Source of the DNA: Amycolatopsis deserti
GTDB lineage: Bacteria; Actinomycetota; Actinomycetes; Mycobacteriales; Pseudonocardiaceae
Assembly: GCF_014653945.1 (NCBI RefSeq)
Contig: NZ_BNAU01000002.1
Location: 739,914-803,913 of the forward strand
DNA: 64,000 nt
Direction of reading: 5' to 3'
Shown: piece by piece, positions 25,801-35,123 of the stretch
How the letters are laid out: each line of letters opens with the position of its first letter
Numbering within the stretch: the first letter of the stretch is position 1
Notes under the pieces: generated by a model
Told to the model about the DNA's origin: nothing
What the model saw: only the letters and a program-made list of their open reading frames with translations
Databases searched by the model: none
Program-made: the position numbers and the translations under genes

Positions 25801-26671
25801 CTCGCGGCTGTCGCCGCCACGCCCCCGCCCGCAGACCGGGCCGGCCCGCGCGCTGCGCGTGATCGGCACCCTGGCCGCGAACGCGACGCTGCTGACCGGG
25901 TTGCTCTACTACTTCGGTTTCCTGACCACGCAGGTGTTCTTCAGCTACTTCCGGGTGCACTACACGCTGCTCGGCCAGACCACGCCGGAGATCCTGGCGC
26001 GCGGGGTGGACGGGCTGCTGCTGCCGATCGCCGAGATCGCCGGTGCGGTGTTCTTGGTGCTCGGCGTGATCCGGTTCCTGCGCTTCCGGCTCTCCCGGCG
26101 GGCCTGGCAGACCCTGCTCCGCCGGGCGACGCCGGTGGCCGCGGTGCTGGGCGCGGCACTGCTCGCGGTGACCTTCGCGATCGCGCTGGACCCGGTGCCC
26201 TACCGGCGGTTCACCGCGCTGCCCGGGCTCGGGTTCGCGCTGGCCGTGGTGCTGCTGATCTTCGCGTGGCGGCGGTGGAGCGCGCCCGCGGGCAGCGCGC
26301 ACGGGGTCGCCGAGTGGCTGGTGGCCTACGCGCTGGTGACGTTCGGCCTGTTCTGGGCGGTGGCTGACTACGCGGGCCAGGTCGGCGTCCGCCGCGCGTT
26401 CGAAACGGAACGCGCGCTCCCCACCCGCCCCGCAGTGGTTCTCTACAGCACCCAGATGCTCACCCTCCCGGGCGAAGTGCACTGCCCCGCCCCGGACGGC
26501 GCGTTCCAGTACCGCTACCCCGGGCTGAAGCTGCTGCTCCAGTCGGGCGGCCAGTACGTCCTCGTCCCGGACGACTGGCGCCGCCCGGAGAGCCCCACGT
26601 ACGTCCTCCCCCGGACGAACGCGCTCTGGCTGGAGTTCAGCCCGCCGGGCACCCGCTCGGCCGGGTGCTGA
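25793..26671 (+). CDS. Integral membrane protein, function unknown
   Basis: A 292-residue protein with about five transmembrane segments: ANATLLTGLLYYFGFLT, GLLLPIAEIAGAVFLVLGVI, VAAVLGAALLAVTFAIAL, GLGFALAVVLLIFAW and AEWLVAYALVTFGLFWAVA. An extracytoplasmic C-terminal domain (about 200-292) contains VVLYSTQMLTLPG and GGQYVLVPDDWRRPE. The GTG start inside the end of the lipoprotein gene indicates translational coupling. No known family was recognised. It ends five bases before the stop of the convergent ligase gene. Confidence 0.78.
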   Translation: MASSRLSPPRPRPQTGPARALRVIGTLAANATLLTGLLYYFGFLTTQVFFSYFRVHYTLLGQTTPEILARGVDGLLLPIAEIAGAVFLVLGVIRFLRFRLSRRAWQTLLRRATPVAAVLGAALLAVTFAIALDPVPYRRFTALPGLGFALAVVLLIFAWRRWSAPAGSAHGVAEWLVAYALVTFGLFWAVADYAGQVGVRRAFETERALPTRPAVVLYSTQMLTLPGEVHCPAPDGAFQYRYPGLKLLLQSGGQYVLVPDDWRRPESPTYVLPRTNALWLEFSPPGTRSAGC

Positions 26672-26675
26672 CACC

Positions 26676-28241
26676 TCAGCCGATCCGCCTCTCCTGCCCG
26701 GCCCAGTACGGCGCGCGCAGCGACTTCTTGTCCACCTTGCCCGACGCGTTCAGCGGCAACGCCGACACGAAGTCCACCGACTTGGGCGCCCACACGCTGC
26801 CCTTGTGCTCCTTGACCAGCGCGATCAGCTCCGCCGCGTCGACGCCGGACCCCGGTTTCGGCACGACGACCGCCTTGACCGCCTCACCCCACTTCGGGTC
26901 GGGCACGCCGAACACCGCGCACTGCGCGACCGCGGGGTGCCGGGCCAGGACGTCCTCCACCTGCCGCGGGAAGACGTTGAACCCGCCCGACACGATCATG
27001 TCCTTCTTGCGGTCGACCAGGTAGAGGTAGCCGTCGTCGTCGAGGTAGCCGATGTCGCCGGAGTGCACCCAGCCGTCCCGGATCGCCTCACCGTCCAGCG
27101 CCGGGTCGAGGTAGCCGACCATCTGCCCCTCCTGCCGGGTGCAGACCTCCCCCACGTCACCGACCGGCAGGATGCGGTCGGACTCGTCCTGGATGCTCAT
27201 CTCGACGTGGAACATCGGGCGTCCGGCCGACGCCAGCCGCGCGACCTCCTCCGGTGTGCCCAGCCGGTGGTCCTCCTTGCGCAGCGTGGTCAGGAACCCG
27301 GGCTCGTGGCCGGCGTAGGTCTGCACGAAGATCGGCCCGAGCGCGGCCAGCGCCTGGCGCAGGCGTTCCGGCGCGATCGGCGATCCGGCGTAGATGACCG
27401 TGCGCAGCGACGAGAGGTCCGTGTCGGCCAGGCGCGGGTGGTCGAGCAGCAGGTACAACGCGGTCGGCACCACCGCGGTCGCGGTGACCCGCTCCTTCGC
27501 CACGGTGTCGAGCAGCAGGTCGATGTCCAGGGTGGGCAGCATGACGTTCGTCCCGCCGCGCATGAAGGTGGGCAGCACGAACGCGCCGGTGAAGTGCGTG
27601 AGCGGCGCGCCGTGGGCGAACACCTCGCCGGGCCGGGTGTCGGCGATCTCCAGCCCTGCGGTCACGATGTAGTGCGACCACGCCTCGTGCGTGTAGATGA
27701 CGCCCTTCGGGGTGCCCGTCGTGCCGGAGGTGAAGGCGACGTAGGCGAGGTCGTCCGGGGCGGGCTCGGGAACCGGGGTCTCCGTCGGCGCCGCGCTGAA
27801 CACCATCCCGTAGTCCCACGTGTCCGCCTGGTCCTCCCCGCCGCCCAGCCGGATGTAGCGGCGGATGCCCGGCAGCCGTCCGCGGAACTTCCCGACCACG
27901 GCATCGAACTGGGCGTGGTAGATCAGAGCCGAGGCTTCGGACTGCTCCAGGAAGAAGGCGAGGTCCTCGGCGGAGGCCCGGGCCGGCATCTGCACCATCG
28001 CCGCGCCGGCCTTCCAGATCCCGTGCTGCGTCGGGATGAACTCCAGGCAGTTCGGCATCAGCAGCCCGACGCGGTCCCCCTTCCGCACCCCGAGTTCGTG
28101 CAGGCCGTTGCCGACGCGGTCGGACCAGTCCCGCAGCTCGCGGTACCGGATGCGGCGCGCACCGTCCACGACGGCCACCCGGTCCGGGTAGTACGCGCAG
28201 GCGCGGTCCAGCACACCCGGCAGCGTTCCCCACAACGACAT
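26676..28241 (-). CDS. AMP-dependent acyl-CoA synthetase/ligase
   Basis: A 521-residue ANL-superfamily enzyme that activates a carboxylic acid to its CoA thioester through an acyl-adenylate. The P-loop is FTSGTTGTPKGVIYTH. VQTYAGHEPGFLT replaces the more usual YGxTE motif, with Gly-His-Glu in place of Thr-Glu. GWVHSGDIGYLDDDGYLYLVDRKKDMIVSGG is the hinge, split here as the D-x-G-Y and R-K-K-D-M-I elements, and the catalytic Lys is in NASGKVDKKSL. The unusual YAGHEPG may shift specificity. Coupled by TGATG to the upstream flavin enzyme gene and divergent from the ABC transporter operon. Confidence 0.92.
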   Translation of the reverse strand: MSLWGTLPGVLDRACAYYPDRVAVVDGARRIRYRELRDWSDRVGNGLHELGVRKGDRVGLLMPNCLEFIPTQHGIWKAGAAMVQMPARASAEDLAFFLEQSEASALIYHAQFDAVVGKFRGRLPGIRRYIRLGGGEDQADTWDYGMVFSAAPTETPVPEPAPDDLAYVAFTSGTTGTPKGVIYTHEAWSHYIVTAGLEIADTRPGEVFAHGAPLTHFTGAFVLPTFMRGGTNVMLPTLDIDLLLDTVAKERVTATAVVPTALYLLLDHPRLADTDLSSLRTVIYAGSPIAPERLRQALAALGPIFVQTYAGHEPGFLTTLRKEDHRLGTPEEVARLASAGRPMFHVEMSIQDESDRILPVGDVGEVCTRQEGQMVGYLDPALDGEAIRDGWVHSGDIGYLDDDGYLYLVDRKKDMIVSGGFNVFPRQVEDVLARHPAVAQCAVFGVPDPKWGEAVKAVVVPKPGSGVDAAELIALVKEHKGSVWAPKSVDFVSALPLNASGKVDKKSLRAPYWAGQERRIG

Positions 28242-29182
28242 CAGAACTCCTTTCCGGCCGCACCGGCCTCGGCGAGGGGACCAACGGGAACGGCCCGGAG
28301 GGCCGAGGCGTACTCGGCGAGGGTGGACTCGACCAGTTCGGCGACGCTCTGCACGCGGCGCACGCTGTGCGCGGTCTGGCCGGCCGCCCAGGCGCGGGGT
28401 GGCTCGAGCAGCGTCCGGTAGTCGAACCGGGCGGGGTGCCCGGAGCCGTCACCGGCTGGGAGCGACTCGGCGAGGAAGTTGGCCGGCAACCCGCTCGGGC
28501 CGCGCGACTGCACGATGTCGTCGAGCGAGGCCGCGACGAGCGCCCGCCGGTAGTCGTCACCGGCCAGGCTCTCCTCGGTGGCGATGAACCTGGTGCCCAT
28601 GTACGCCAGGTCCGCACCCAGCAGGCGAGCGGCGAGCAGCGCGACACCGTCGCTGACCCCACCGGCCAGCACAACCGGTCCGTCGTAGCCCTCCCGCACG
28701 GCCCGGACGAAGGCGAACGGGTTGTTCCACCCCGTCTGCCCACCGGCTCCGGAGGTCAGCAGCACGAGACCGTCGGCGCCGGCGGCCACGGCGCGGTCCA
28801 CGTGGCGCAGGGTGGCGACGTCGGCGAACACGAGCGCCCCGGCGTCGTGCAGCGGCCCGATCACCGGTTCCGGGGACCCGACGCTGGTGATGACCAGCTC
28901 GGCCCCGTGGCGCACGAGGCAGTCCACGTCCTCCCGCAGCCGCGGGTTCGACCGGTGCACGACCAGGTTGGGCGCGACCGGGGCCGCCGCTGCGGGCAGG
29001 GCCTCCCGGATGTGGGTCAGCCACCGGTCGAGCTGGGCGGGAGTCCGCGCGTTGTGCGTCGGGAAGGAGCCGATGACGCCCTGGCGGCAGGCGGCGACGA
29101 CGAGATCGGGACCCGACACGGCGGTCATCGGCGCCGCGATCAGCGGCACCCGCAGCCGCGGGGCCCAGGTAGAAGGAAGCAT
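28241..29182 (-). CDS. Nitronate monooxygenase-like FMN enzyme (2-nitropropane dioxygenase family)
   Basis: A 313-residue TIM-barrel flavoprotein. It opens with the NMO-type strand PLIAAPMTAVSGPDLVVAAC. The phosphate-binding loops are LLTSGAGGQTGWNNPF and VVLAGGVSDGVALLAARLLG, followed by ADLAYMGTRFIATEES, all as in the NMO/FabK/NPD family. The usual catalytic His-containing GxGGHTG loop reads GAGGQTGW, with Gln for His, so true nitronate oxidation is doubtful. The partner ligase and divergent transporter suggest a role in breakdown of an imported compound. The ATG has a GAGAG eleven bases upstream. Confidence 0.85.
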   Translation of the reverse strand: MLPSTWAPRLRVPLIAAPMTAVSGPDLVVAACRQGVIGSFPTHNARTPAQLDRWLTHIREALPAAAAPVAPNLVVHRSNPRLREDVDCLVRHGAELVITSVGSPEPVIGPLHDAGALVFADVATLRHVDRAVAAGADGLVLLTSGAGGQTGWNNPFAFVRAVREGYDGPVVLAGGVSDGVALLAARLLGADLAYMGTRFIATEESLAGDDYRRALVAASLDDIVQSRGPSGLPANFLAESLPAGDGSGHPARFDYRTLLEPPRAWAAGQTAHSVRRVQSVAELVESTLAEYASALRAVPVGPLAEAGAAGKEF

Positions 29183-29654
29183 GCGGTTTTTCTCTCAAGC
29201 GACGGTGATCGGCACGAGAAACGGAAAAGGGAAATGCGGCAAAAGGAAATCAGCGCGACGGCGAATACGTCACACCGCTCCCTGTCGCGTCCCTGAACAC
29301 CACTGGCTATCTAACGCCCGATAAGTAGGGCACGCGCCGGCTCGTTTGTCAAGTTCGCGTCGCGGACAACGCGGCCCGCCGCGCGGATGCGGTTTAACCT
29401 TTGACCATTCAGGACTGAAACTTCCTTGCAGGACAAGGGGTTCGAGCAGCCCGGAGCAGGGACCAGTGCGGCGCCGTGATACCGAAGTGTTACCCCGGCA
29501 CGCCCGCCGCCGTCGCCGCCCACCTCACCCCAACGGGTGGTAACCCGGCTCCGCACACCACGTGGACTTGTCTGGAAAACGAACCCGTGTATCTTTTCCG
29601 TCAATCCTATCTAGTGCTCGCTAGACAACCCGCGCATCGGACAATGGAGTGGCG
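29183..29654. promoter_or_regulatory. Divergent control region (472 bases, no gene)
   Basis: The base composition is less GC-rich than the flanking genes, with runs such as gaaaagggaaatgcggcaaaaggaaat. It must hold the promoters of the ligase/NMO operon to the left and the ABC transporter operon to the right. The clear operator candidate is the TetR-like palindrome near its right end. No conserved short ORF with a ribosome-binding site was found. Confidence 0.6.
29610..29625. promoter_or_regulatory. TetR-type operator candidate TCTAG-N6-CTAGA
   Basis: A 16-bp palindrome with perfect 5-bp arms, 30 bases upstream of the first transporter gene. This is the usual size and position for a TetR-family operator. 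The TetR gene at the end of the same operon (36723) is the likely ligand-responsive repressor, giving autoregulation. Confidence 0.55.
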
Positions 29655-30653
29655 ATGAGCGCAGTTCTACCGAGGTCACGGCGGTCATTTCGGAACCGGA
29701 TTTCCCAGGAACAGGTGGTCCTGTTCGTGGTCGTGGCCCTGTTCGTGGTCTTCAGCCTGACCCTCGACGGGTTCCTCAACGTGGACAACCTGGTCAACCT
29801 GGTCCGCAGCGTCTCCTCGCTGGGGATCTTCGGGGTGGCCATGGCGGTCGTGGTGATCGCCAGGGGGATGGACCTCTCCCTCATCGCCTCGATGGGCGTG
29901 GCCACCGCGGTCGCGATCCAGCTGATGGGCACCCCGGTCAGCACCCCGGTCGCGCTGCTGACCGGGCTCGGCATCGTCGTCATCATGGGACTGCTGAACG
30001 GGTTCCTGATCGCGTTCGTCGAGATCCCGGCCCTGTTCGCGACACTGGCCTCCGGCCTGCTGGTCTACGGCCTGGCCCGCACCACCGTCCTGGACGGACT
30101 GATCGCGGAACTGCCCGGTGACCGCGAGTTCGTCCTGGCCCTGGGCCAGGGCACGGTCTTCGGTGTCCCGGTCCCCATCATCGTGTTCGCGGTCGTGGCC
30201 GTGCTCGCCCAGCTGATGCTCTCCCGCACCCGCGGAGGGCGCTTCATCTACGCCCACGGGGACAACGCCGGCGCGGCCGCGATCACCGGCATCGCGGTGC
30301 GACCGCTGACCGTGTTCGAGTACACGGCCAGCGCCGCGATCGGGTTCGTCGGCGGCCTGGTCACCGCGGGCGCGGTCGGCGGGCTCAACACCCAGGTGAT
30401 CGACGGCTCGCTGATCTACGACGTGCTGCTCGTCGTCGTGGTCGGCGGCATCAGCCTGGTCGGCGGCCGGGGCAGCGTCGCGAGCGTGGTGGCCGGCACC
30501 GCGCTGATCGGGATCATGCTCAACGGCATGACGATCATGAACATGAACACCCACGAGCAGGACATCGTCAAGGGTCTCATCCTGCTCGGGGCCCTCGTGC
30601 TGGACAACCGGCTGCACCCGCGTGACGAAGAGACCGTCCGCCAGGGCGACTGA
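29655..30653 (+). CDS. Sugar-type ABC transporter permease (RbsC family)
   Basis: A 332-residue permease with about eight to ten transmembrane segments (VVLFVVVALFVVFSLTLDGF, GIFGVAMAVVVIARGMDLSL) and the RbsC cytoplasmic coupling loop near GDNAGAAAITGIAVRPLT. The ATG at 29655 was preferred because GGAG lies five bases upstream; a GTG six bases earlier would overlap it. RbsC-type systems import ribose, galactose, autoinducer-2 or other small polar cyclic compounds. The operon encodes a second, different permease (31791), so the transporter is probably a heterodimer. Confidence 0.92.
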   Translation: MSAVLPRSRRSFRNRISQEQVVLFVVVALFVVFSLTLDGFLNVDNLVNLVRSVSSLGIFGVAMAVVVIARGMDLSLIASMGVATAVAIQLMGTPVSTPVALLTGLGIVVIMGLLNGFLIAFVEIPALFATLASGLLVYGLARTTVLDGLIAELPGDREFVLALGQGTVFGVPVPIIVFAVVAVLAQLMLSRTRGGRFIYAHGDNAGAAAITGIAVRPLTVFEYTASAAIGFVGGLVTAGAVGGLNTQVIDGSLIYDVLLVVVVGGISLVGGRGSVASVVAGTALIGIMLNGMTIMNMNTHEQDIVKGLILLGALVLDNRLHPRDEETVRQGD

Positions 30654-30692
30654 CACCCCAGACATCCACCCGAAGGACAAGGAGGTCCTCCC

Positions 30693-31769
30693 ATGCGTCC
30701 ACTTCGTACCCGCGCGGTCCGCGCACTCGCGCTCGGCGCCGCCGCGATGCTCATCGCGACCGGCTGTTCCACCGGCACCAGGGCGAACACGGCGTCGACC
30801 AGCAGCGGCCAGATCCCGCCCACCGCCTCGGCGGGCGAACTGCGCGACCACGCCCTGCAGAGCATCAACGGCAAGACGGTGGCGTTCGTCCCGGTGGGAC
30901 TGGGCACCCCGCTGATGGAGGAGTGGAACCGGCAGATGGAGACCGGTTTCAAGGCGGCCGGGCTGAACTACGTGCTGCGCGATCCCAACTGGGACACCGC
31001 GAAACAGGCCGAAGCCGTGCAGTCGCTGATCAACGAGAAGCCCGCGGTGCTGGTGGTGCACAACTTCGACGTGCAGATCCTCGCCAAGCTCATCCAGCAG
31101 GCCGAGCAGGCCGGGATCTACGTCATCCAGATCAACATGGTGAGCAACTACAAGTCCGACGCCTTCGTCGGCGCCGACACCATCGACCTCGGCCGCCGCA
31201 TCGCGAGCGACATCGTCAACGAGTGCGGCGCGAACACCCCCACCTCGCACGAGGTGCAGATCGTTCAGGGCGACGCGACCTCCGGGTTCACCCTCGACGT
31301 GATGGCCGGCGCGAAGGAGATCTTCGACCAGCACCCGGAGATCAAGATCGTGTCCACCCAGGCGGCGAACTGGGACCGCACCAAGGCCCACGACATCACC
31401 GCGACCGTGATCCAGCAGCACCCGAACCTGTGCGCCAGCTGGGGGTTCTGGGACCAGATGCAGTACGGCTCGGCGGCGGCGATCAAGGAAGCCGGCAAGC
31501 TCGGGCAGGTCAAGGTGTTCACCTCCGACCACAGCTCGATCACCTGTGAGGGCATCCGCGACGGGATGTTCCACCAGTCCTACGGCTACTCGGTGCCCAC
31601 GCAGGGCAAGGACATCGTCGCCATCGCCAAGTACCTCCTGCAGTCCGGGCAGGCGCCCGGCACCGCCCGCATCGCCGACTACACACCGCTGGTCAAGATC
31701 GACAAGACCAACTGGAACCAGCCCAACATGTGTTACGACGGCAAGAGCGACGGGCTCACCGTTTCCTGA
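30693..31769 (+). CDS. Sugar-type ABC transporter substrate-binding lipoprotein (RbsB family)
   Basis: A 358-residue receptor. The lipoprotein signal has lipobox ATGC (Cys25), followed by a type I periplasmic-binding fold: TVAFVPVGLGTPLMEEW as first strand and helix, RDPNWDTAKQAEAVQSLINE, AVLVVHNFDVQILAKL, and CASWGFWDQMQYGSAAAIKEAG. Cysteines at IVNECG and PNLCAS could pair. Ligand-contact aromatics (Trp in NWDT, NWDRTK, WGFWDQ) suggest a ring-shaped or hydrophobic ligand more than a plain sugar. The AAGGAGG is seven bases before the ATG. It sits between the two permease genes. Confidence 0.92.
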   Translation: MRPLRTRAVRALALGAAAMLIATGCSTGTRANTASTSSGQIPPTASAGELRDHALQSINGKTVAFVPVGLGTPLMEEWNRQMETGFKAAGLNYVLRDPNWDTAKQAEAVQSLINEKPAVLVVHNFDVQILAKLIQQAEQAGIYVIQINMVSNYKSDAFVGADTIDLGRRIASDIVNECGANTPTSHEVQIVQGDATSGFTLDVMAGAKEIFDQHPEIKIVSTQAANWDRTKAHDITATVIQQHPNLCASWGFWDQMQYGSAAAIKEAGKLGQVKVFTSDHSSITCEGIRDGMFHQSYGYSVPTQGKDIVAIAKYLLQSGQAPGTARIADYTPLVKIDKTNWNQPNMCYDGKSDGLTVS

Positions 31770-31790
31770 CCGGCACCGAGAGGGACCGCC

Positions 31791-33992
31791 ATGACGGCAA
31801 GTACGGAAGTCCGGCCCGTGCCCGCCCGGCGCCGGCCTCCGGAGCGCAACGTTCTGGAGAACGAGAACCTCGGCACCCGGCTGCGCCACCTGCGGTACCG
31901 GTTTTCCCCGCAGCAGCTGTTCGCCGAACTCTTCGAGAAGCGGTGGATGGAACCCGCCATCCCGCTGGCGATCCTGGTCGGGGTGATCGTCTTCTTCTCG
32001 ATCGCCGCACCGGGTTTCGCCACCACCGCGAACCTGTTGTCCTCGGCCACCGAGCTCGCCGAGATCTCCCTGGTCTGCCTCGGCATGGCGATCGTGATGA
32101 TCTCCGGCGGGATCGACCTGTCCGTCGGCTCGATGTTCGGGCTGTGCAACATCGTGGTGCTCCTGCTGATCACCGTCGTCGGTGTGCCCGTGGTGCCGGC
32201 GATCCTGCTGACGGTCGTCGTCGGCGCGATCCTCGGGTCGGTGAACGGGTCGATCGTCGCCTACCTCAAGGCGCGGCCGTTCCTCACCACGCTCGTCACG
32301 CTGATCATCTTCCGCGGTGTGCTCAACCTGCTGGACCTGCACTACTCCGCGCAGACCGCGACGGTGTTCCTGATGGACCCGGTGTGGGACTGGTTCAGCA
32401 CGGGCAAGGTGGCCGGAATCCCGTTCAGCTTCGTCACGCTGCTCGTCGTGCTCGTCGCCGGCCACGTCCTGCTCAGCCGGTCCCGGTTCGGCTGGCACGT
32501 GACGGCGGTCGGCGCGAGCAGGCGGGCCGCGCGGCACGCCGGCATCCGCGTGGAACGGGTCCTGCTGCTGGGGTACGTCATCTCCGGCGCCCTGTGCGCG
32601 CTGGCCGGTGTCTTCTACGCCGCGCGGCTGGGCAGTGCGAGCGCCCGGGTCGGCGAGGGCATGGAGCTGAGCGTGCTGACCGCGGTGATCCTCGGCGGCA
32701 TCAGCCTGTCCGGCGGCAAGGGCACGGTGTGGCGGGCCTTCATCGGGGCGGCCACGATCAGCCTGCTCGGCAAGGGGCTGCTGCTGATGGACGTCGGCGG
32801 TGAGGTCCTGCAGACGGCGCTGGCCGTCGTGCTGATCATCGCCGTCGGGCTCGACACGAAGTGGGGCAAGAACCGCGGCAAGGCGATCCAGAAGACCTAC
32901 GTCAACCCCACACTCGTCGAGTACGGCACCCCACCGGACGTGCGGCCCGGCTCCGGTACCCGCTACGAGGTCAACGACCGGCTCAGCGACGCCGAGGAGA
33001 TCGGTCTCGGCGAGGTCGAGGGACCGGAGGACGTCATCCTCGACGACCAGGGCCGGATCTACTGCGGCACGCGGCAGGGCTGGATCCTGCGGTTCTCCGG
33101 GGAGGACTACCGCGACCGGGAGATCTTCGCGCGCATCGGCGGTCACCCGCTGGGCCTGGCCTTCGACGCCGCGGGCAACCTGATCGTGTGCGTCGGCGGC
33201 ATGGGCCTGTACTCGGTTTCCCCGGACGGCAAGCACCGCAAGCTCTCCGACGAGACGAACCGGACCTGGACCCGGCTGCGGGACGACTCGCGGCTGCGGC
33301 TGCCCGACGACCTCGACATCGCGCCGGACGGCAAGATCTACTTCAGCGAGGCCACCAACCGGTTCGAGATGGCCGACTGGGTCCTCGACGGCATCGAGGG
33401 CCGGCCCAACGGGCGTCTCCTGTGCTACGACCCGGCCACCGGCAAGACCCGGACCGCGGTGCCGGACCTGGTCTTCCCCAACGGCGTGTGCTGTTCCCAC
33501 GACGGCGAATCGGTGCTGATCGCCCAGACCTGGCTGTGCCGCATCCTGCGGTACTGGCACAGCGGCCCGAAGAAGGGCCGGCTCGAGGTGTTCATGGACA
33601 ACTTCCCGGGCTACGTGGACAACATCAACCGCGCCTCCGGCGGGGCCTACTGGGTGGCGATCTGCGGGATGCGCTCCCCCGCCTACGACCTCGCGATGCG
33701 CATGCCGAAGTTCCGGCGCCGCATGATGAAGCGCATCCCGCGCGACGAGTGGCTCTACCCGAGCATGAACCACGGTTGTGTGGTGCGGGTGTCCGAACAG
33801 GGCGAGGTGCTCGACACCTACTGGGACCCGGGCGGGAAGAAGCACTCCACCATCACGTCGATGCGCGAGCACGACGGCTACCTGTACATCGGCGGGCTGG
33901 AGAACAACCGCATCGGCCGCATCAAGGTGCGCGATCTGCCCGCGGCGGCCGCCGGCGCGGCACGCGAGACGCGCCACGCGTCGGTGAGCTGA
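31791..33992 (+). CDS. ABC transporter permease fused to SMP-30/gluconolactonase-like domain
   Basis: A 733-residue fusion. Residues 1-357 are an RbsC-type permease (AIPLAILVGVIVFFSIAAPG, MISGGIDLSVGSMFG, the usual GG[IV]DLS motif). A basic linker (KWGKNRGKAIQKTYVNPTL) leads into a six-bladed propeller of the SMP-30/strictosidine-synthase-like superfamily (about 390-725): EGPEDVILDDQGRIYCGT, HPLGLAFDAAGNLIVCV, LPDDLDIAPDGKIYFSEA, PNGVCCSHDGESVLIAQT. Metal-site candidates are Glu in EGPED, Asn in PNGVCC and Asp in LPDDLDIA. The propeller would be cytoplasmic if the permease topology is normal, so substrate may be hydrolysed as it enters. No stop or frameshift separates the parts. Confidence 0.9.
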   Translation: MTASTEVRPVPARRRPPERNVLENENLGTRLRHLRYRFSPQQLFAELFEKRWMEPAIPLAILVGVIVFFSIAAPGFATTANLLSSATELAEISLVCLGMAIVMISGGIDLSVGSMFGLCNIVVLLLITVVGVPVVPAILLTVVVGAILGSVNGSIVAYLKARPFLTTLVTLIIFRGVLNLLDLHYSAQTATVFLMDPVWDWFSTGKVAGIPFSFVTLLVVLVAGHVLLSRSRFGWHVTAVGASRRAARHAGIRVERVLLLGYVISGALCALAGVFYAARLGSASARVGEGMELSVLTAVILGGISLSGGKGTVWRAFIGAATISLLGKGLLLMDVGGEVLQTALAVVLIIAVGLDTKWGKNRGKAIQKTYVNPTLVEYGTPPDVRPGSGTRYEVNDRLSDAEEIGLGEVEGPEDVILDDQGRIYCGTRQGWILRFSGEDYRDREIFARIGGHPLGLAFDAAGNLIVCVGGMGLYSVSPDGKHRKLSDETNRTWTRLRDDSRLRLPDDLDIAPDGKIYFSEATNRFEMADWVLDGIEGRPNGRLLCYDPATGKTRTAVPDLVFPNGVCCSHDGESVLIAQTWLCRILRYWHSGPKKGRLEVFMDNFPGYVDNINRASGGAYWVAICGMRSPAYDLAMRMPKFRRRMMKRIPRDEWLYPSMNHGCVVRVSEQGEVLDTYWDPGGKKHSTITSMREHDGYLYIGGLENNRIGRIKVRDLPAAAAGAARETRHASVS

Positions 33993-34001
33993 GGAGGAAC
34001 G

Positions 34002-35123
34002 ATGCCACGAGTGGAAGCGTGGGAGCTGGTCAAGGAGTTCCTGTTCCCCGGCCGGTCCGGCGCGCGGGCGATCCCGCCGCTGGACGGCGGGCTGACCCCC
34101 AACGACGCGCTGGAGCGCATCGAGGAGTCGATCGACGAGCTGCCCGAGCCCGACGACGTGGTCCGTGACGCGTTCGGGTCGCTGTACGTCACCACGGCCG
34201 ACAAGGTGGTGCGGCGGTACGGCCTGAACTTCGCCCACCACGAGGTCACCGCGACCGTGCCCGGCGACGCCGGCGCGATCACCACCGACCACGAGGGCGG
34301 GCTGCTGGTGTGCGTGGCGGGTCTCGGGCTCGTGCGCATCGACCAGGGCGGCGGCACCGAGGTCCTCGTCGACGCCGACTCCGACGGCGTGCCCACCCAC
34401 TGCCTGACCGATGTCGCGGTGGCCGGCGACGGCACGATCTACCTCACCGACGGGTCGCTGCGCCACCACGGCGGGGACTGGGTGCGCGACCTGATGGAGC
34501 AGAACGCCCTCGGCCGGCTGCTGCGGTACGACCCGCGGACCCGCCGGACCACCGTGCTGGCCCGCGGACTCGCCCACCCCAGCGGGGTCACGCTCACCGC
34601 GGACGAGGACGCGCTCGTGGTCAGCGAGGCGTGGTCGCACCGGCTGGTGCGCTACCCGCTGACGGATCCCGGCCGGCCGGAGGTGCTGCGGGACAACCTG
34701 CCCGGCTACCCGGGCCGGATCAGCCCGGCCTCCAGCGGCGGGTACTGGCTCGCGGTGTTCGCGCTGCGCACCCAGCTGGTCGAGTTCGTGCTCACCCAGC
34801 GCGACTACGTCGAGGAGATGATGCGCACGATCGACCCGGACCTGTGGATCCGGCCCGCGCTGCGCGGCCTCGACTCCGGGCTGGAACCGCTGCAGGGCGG
34901 GCAGATCCGCAAGCTCGGCGTGATCAAACCGTGGGCGCCGCCCCGGTCCTACGGCCTGGTCACCCGGCTGGACCCGGACGGCTATCCGCTTCGCAGCCTG
35001 CACAGCCGCGGTGGTGGGCGGCGGCACGGGGTGACGTCGGTGAAGCAGTACGGCGACCGGTTGTTCATCGCGGTCCGCGGTGGCGACGAGGTCCTGATCA
35101 CGAGGGCGGGTGACGCGCGATGA
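34002..35123 (+). CDS. SMP-30/strictosidine-synthase-like propeller protein
   Basis: A 373-residue soluble protein related to the C-terminal half of the preceding fusion. Blades are visible as DDVVRDAFGSLYVTTADKVV, GAITTDHEGGLLVCVAGLGL, TDVAVAGDGTIYLTDGSLRH, HPSGVTLTADEDALVVSEAW and PGRISPASSGGYWLAVFALR. The catalytic-site residues of gluconolactonases (Glu, Asn, Asp) are only partly conserved, closer to strictosidine-synthase-like esterases or lactonases. No signal peptide is present. It starts nine bases after the fusion gene with GAGGAGG and overlaps the ATPase gene by ATGA, so it is an integral part of the uptake operon. Confidence 0.85.
   Translation: MPRVEAWELVKEFLFPGRSGARAIPPLDGGLTPNDALERIEESIDELPEPDDVVRDAFGSLYVTTADKVVRRYGLNFAHHEVTATVPGDAGAITTDHEGGLLVCVAGLGLVRIDQGGGTEVLVDADSDGVPTHCLTDVAVAGDGTIYLTDGSLRHHGGDWVRDLMEQNALGRLLRYDPRTRRTTVLARGLAHPSGVTLTADEDALVVSEAWSHRLVRYPLTDPGRPEVLRDNLPGYPGRISPASSGGYWLAVFALRTQLVEFVLTQRDYVEEMMRTIDPDLWIRPALRGLDSGLEPLQGGQIRKLGVIKPWAPPRSYGLVTRLDPDGYPLRSLHSRGGGRRHGVTSVKQYGDRLFIAVRGGDEVLITRAGDAR

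Noticed and set aside
30681..30691. GGAGGTCCTCC palindrome over the ribosome-binding site of the RbsB-type gene
   Set aside because: A hairpin would need a one-base loop. It is more simply a strong Shine-Dalgarno sequence followed by chance complement.
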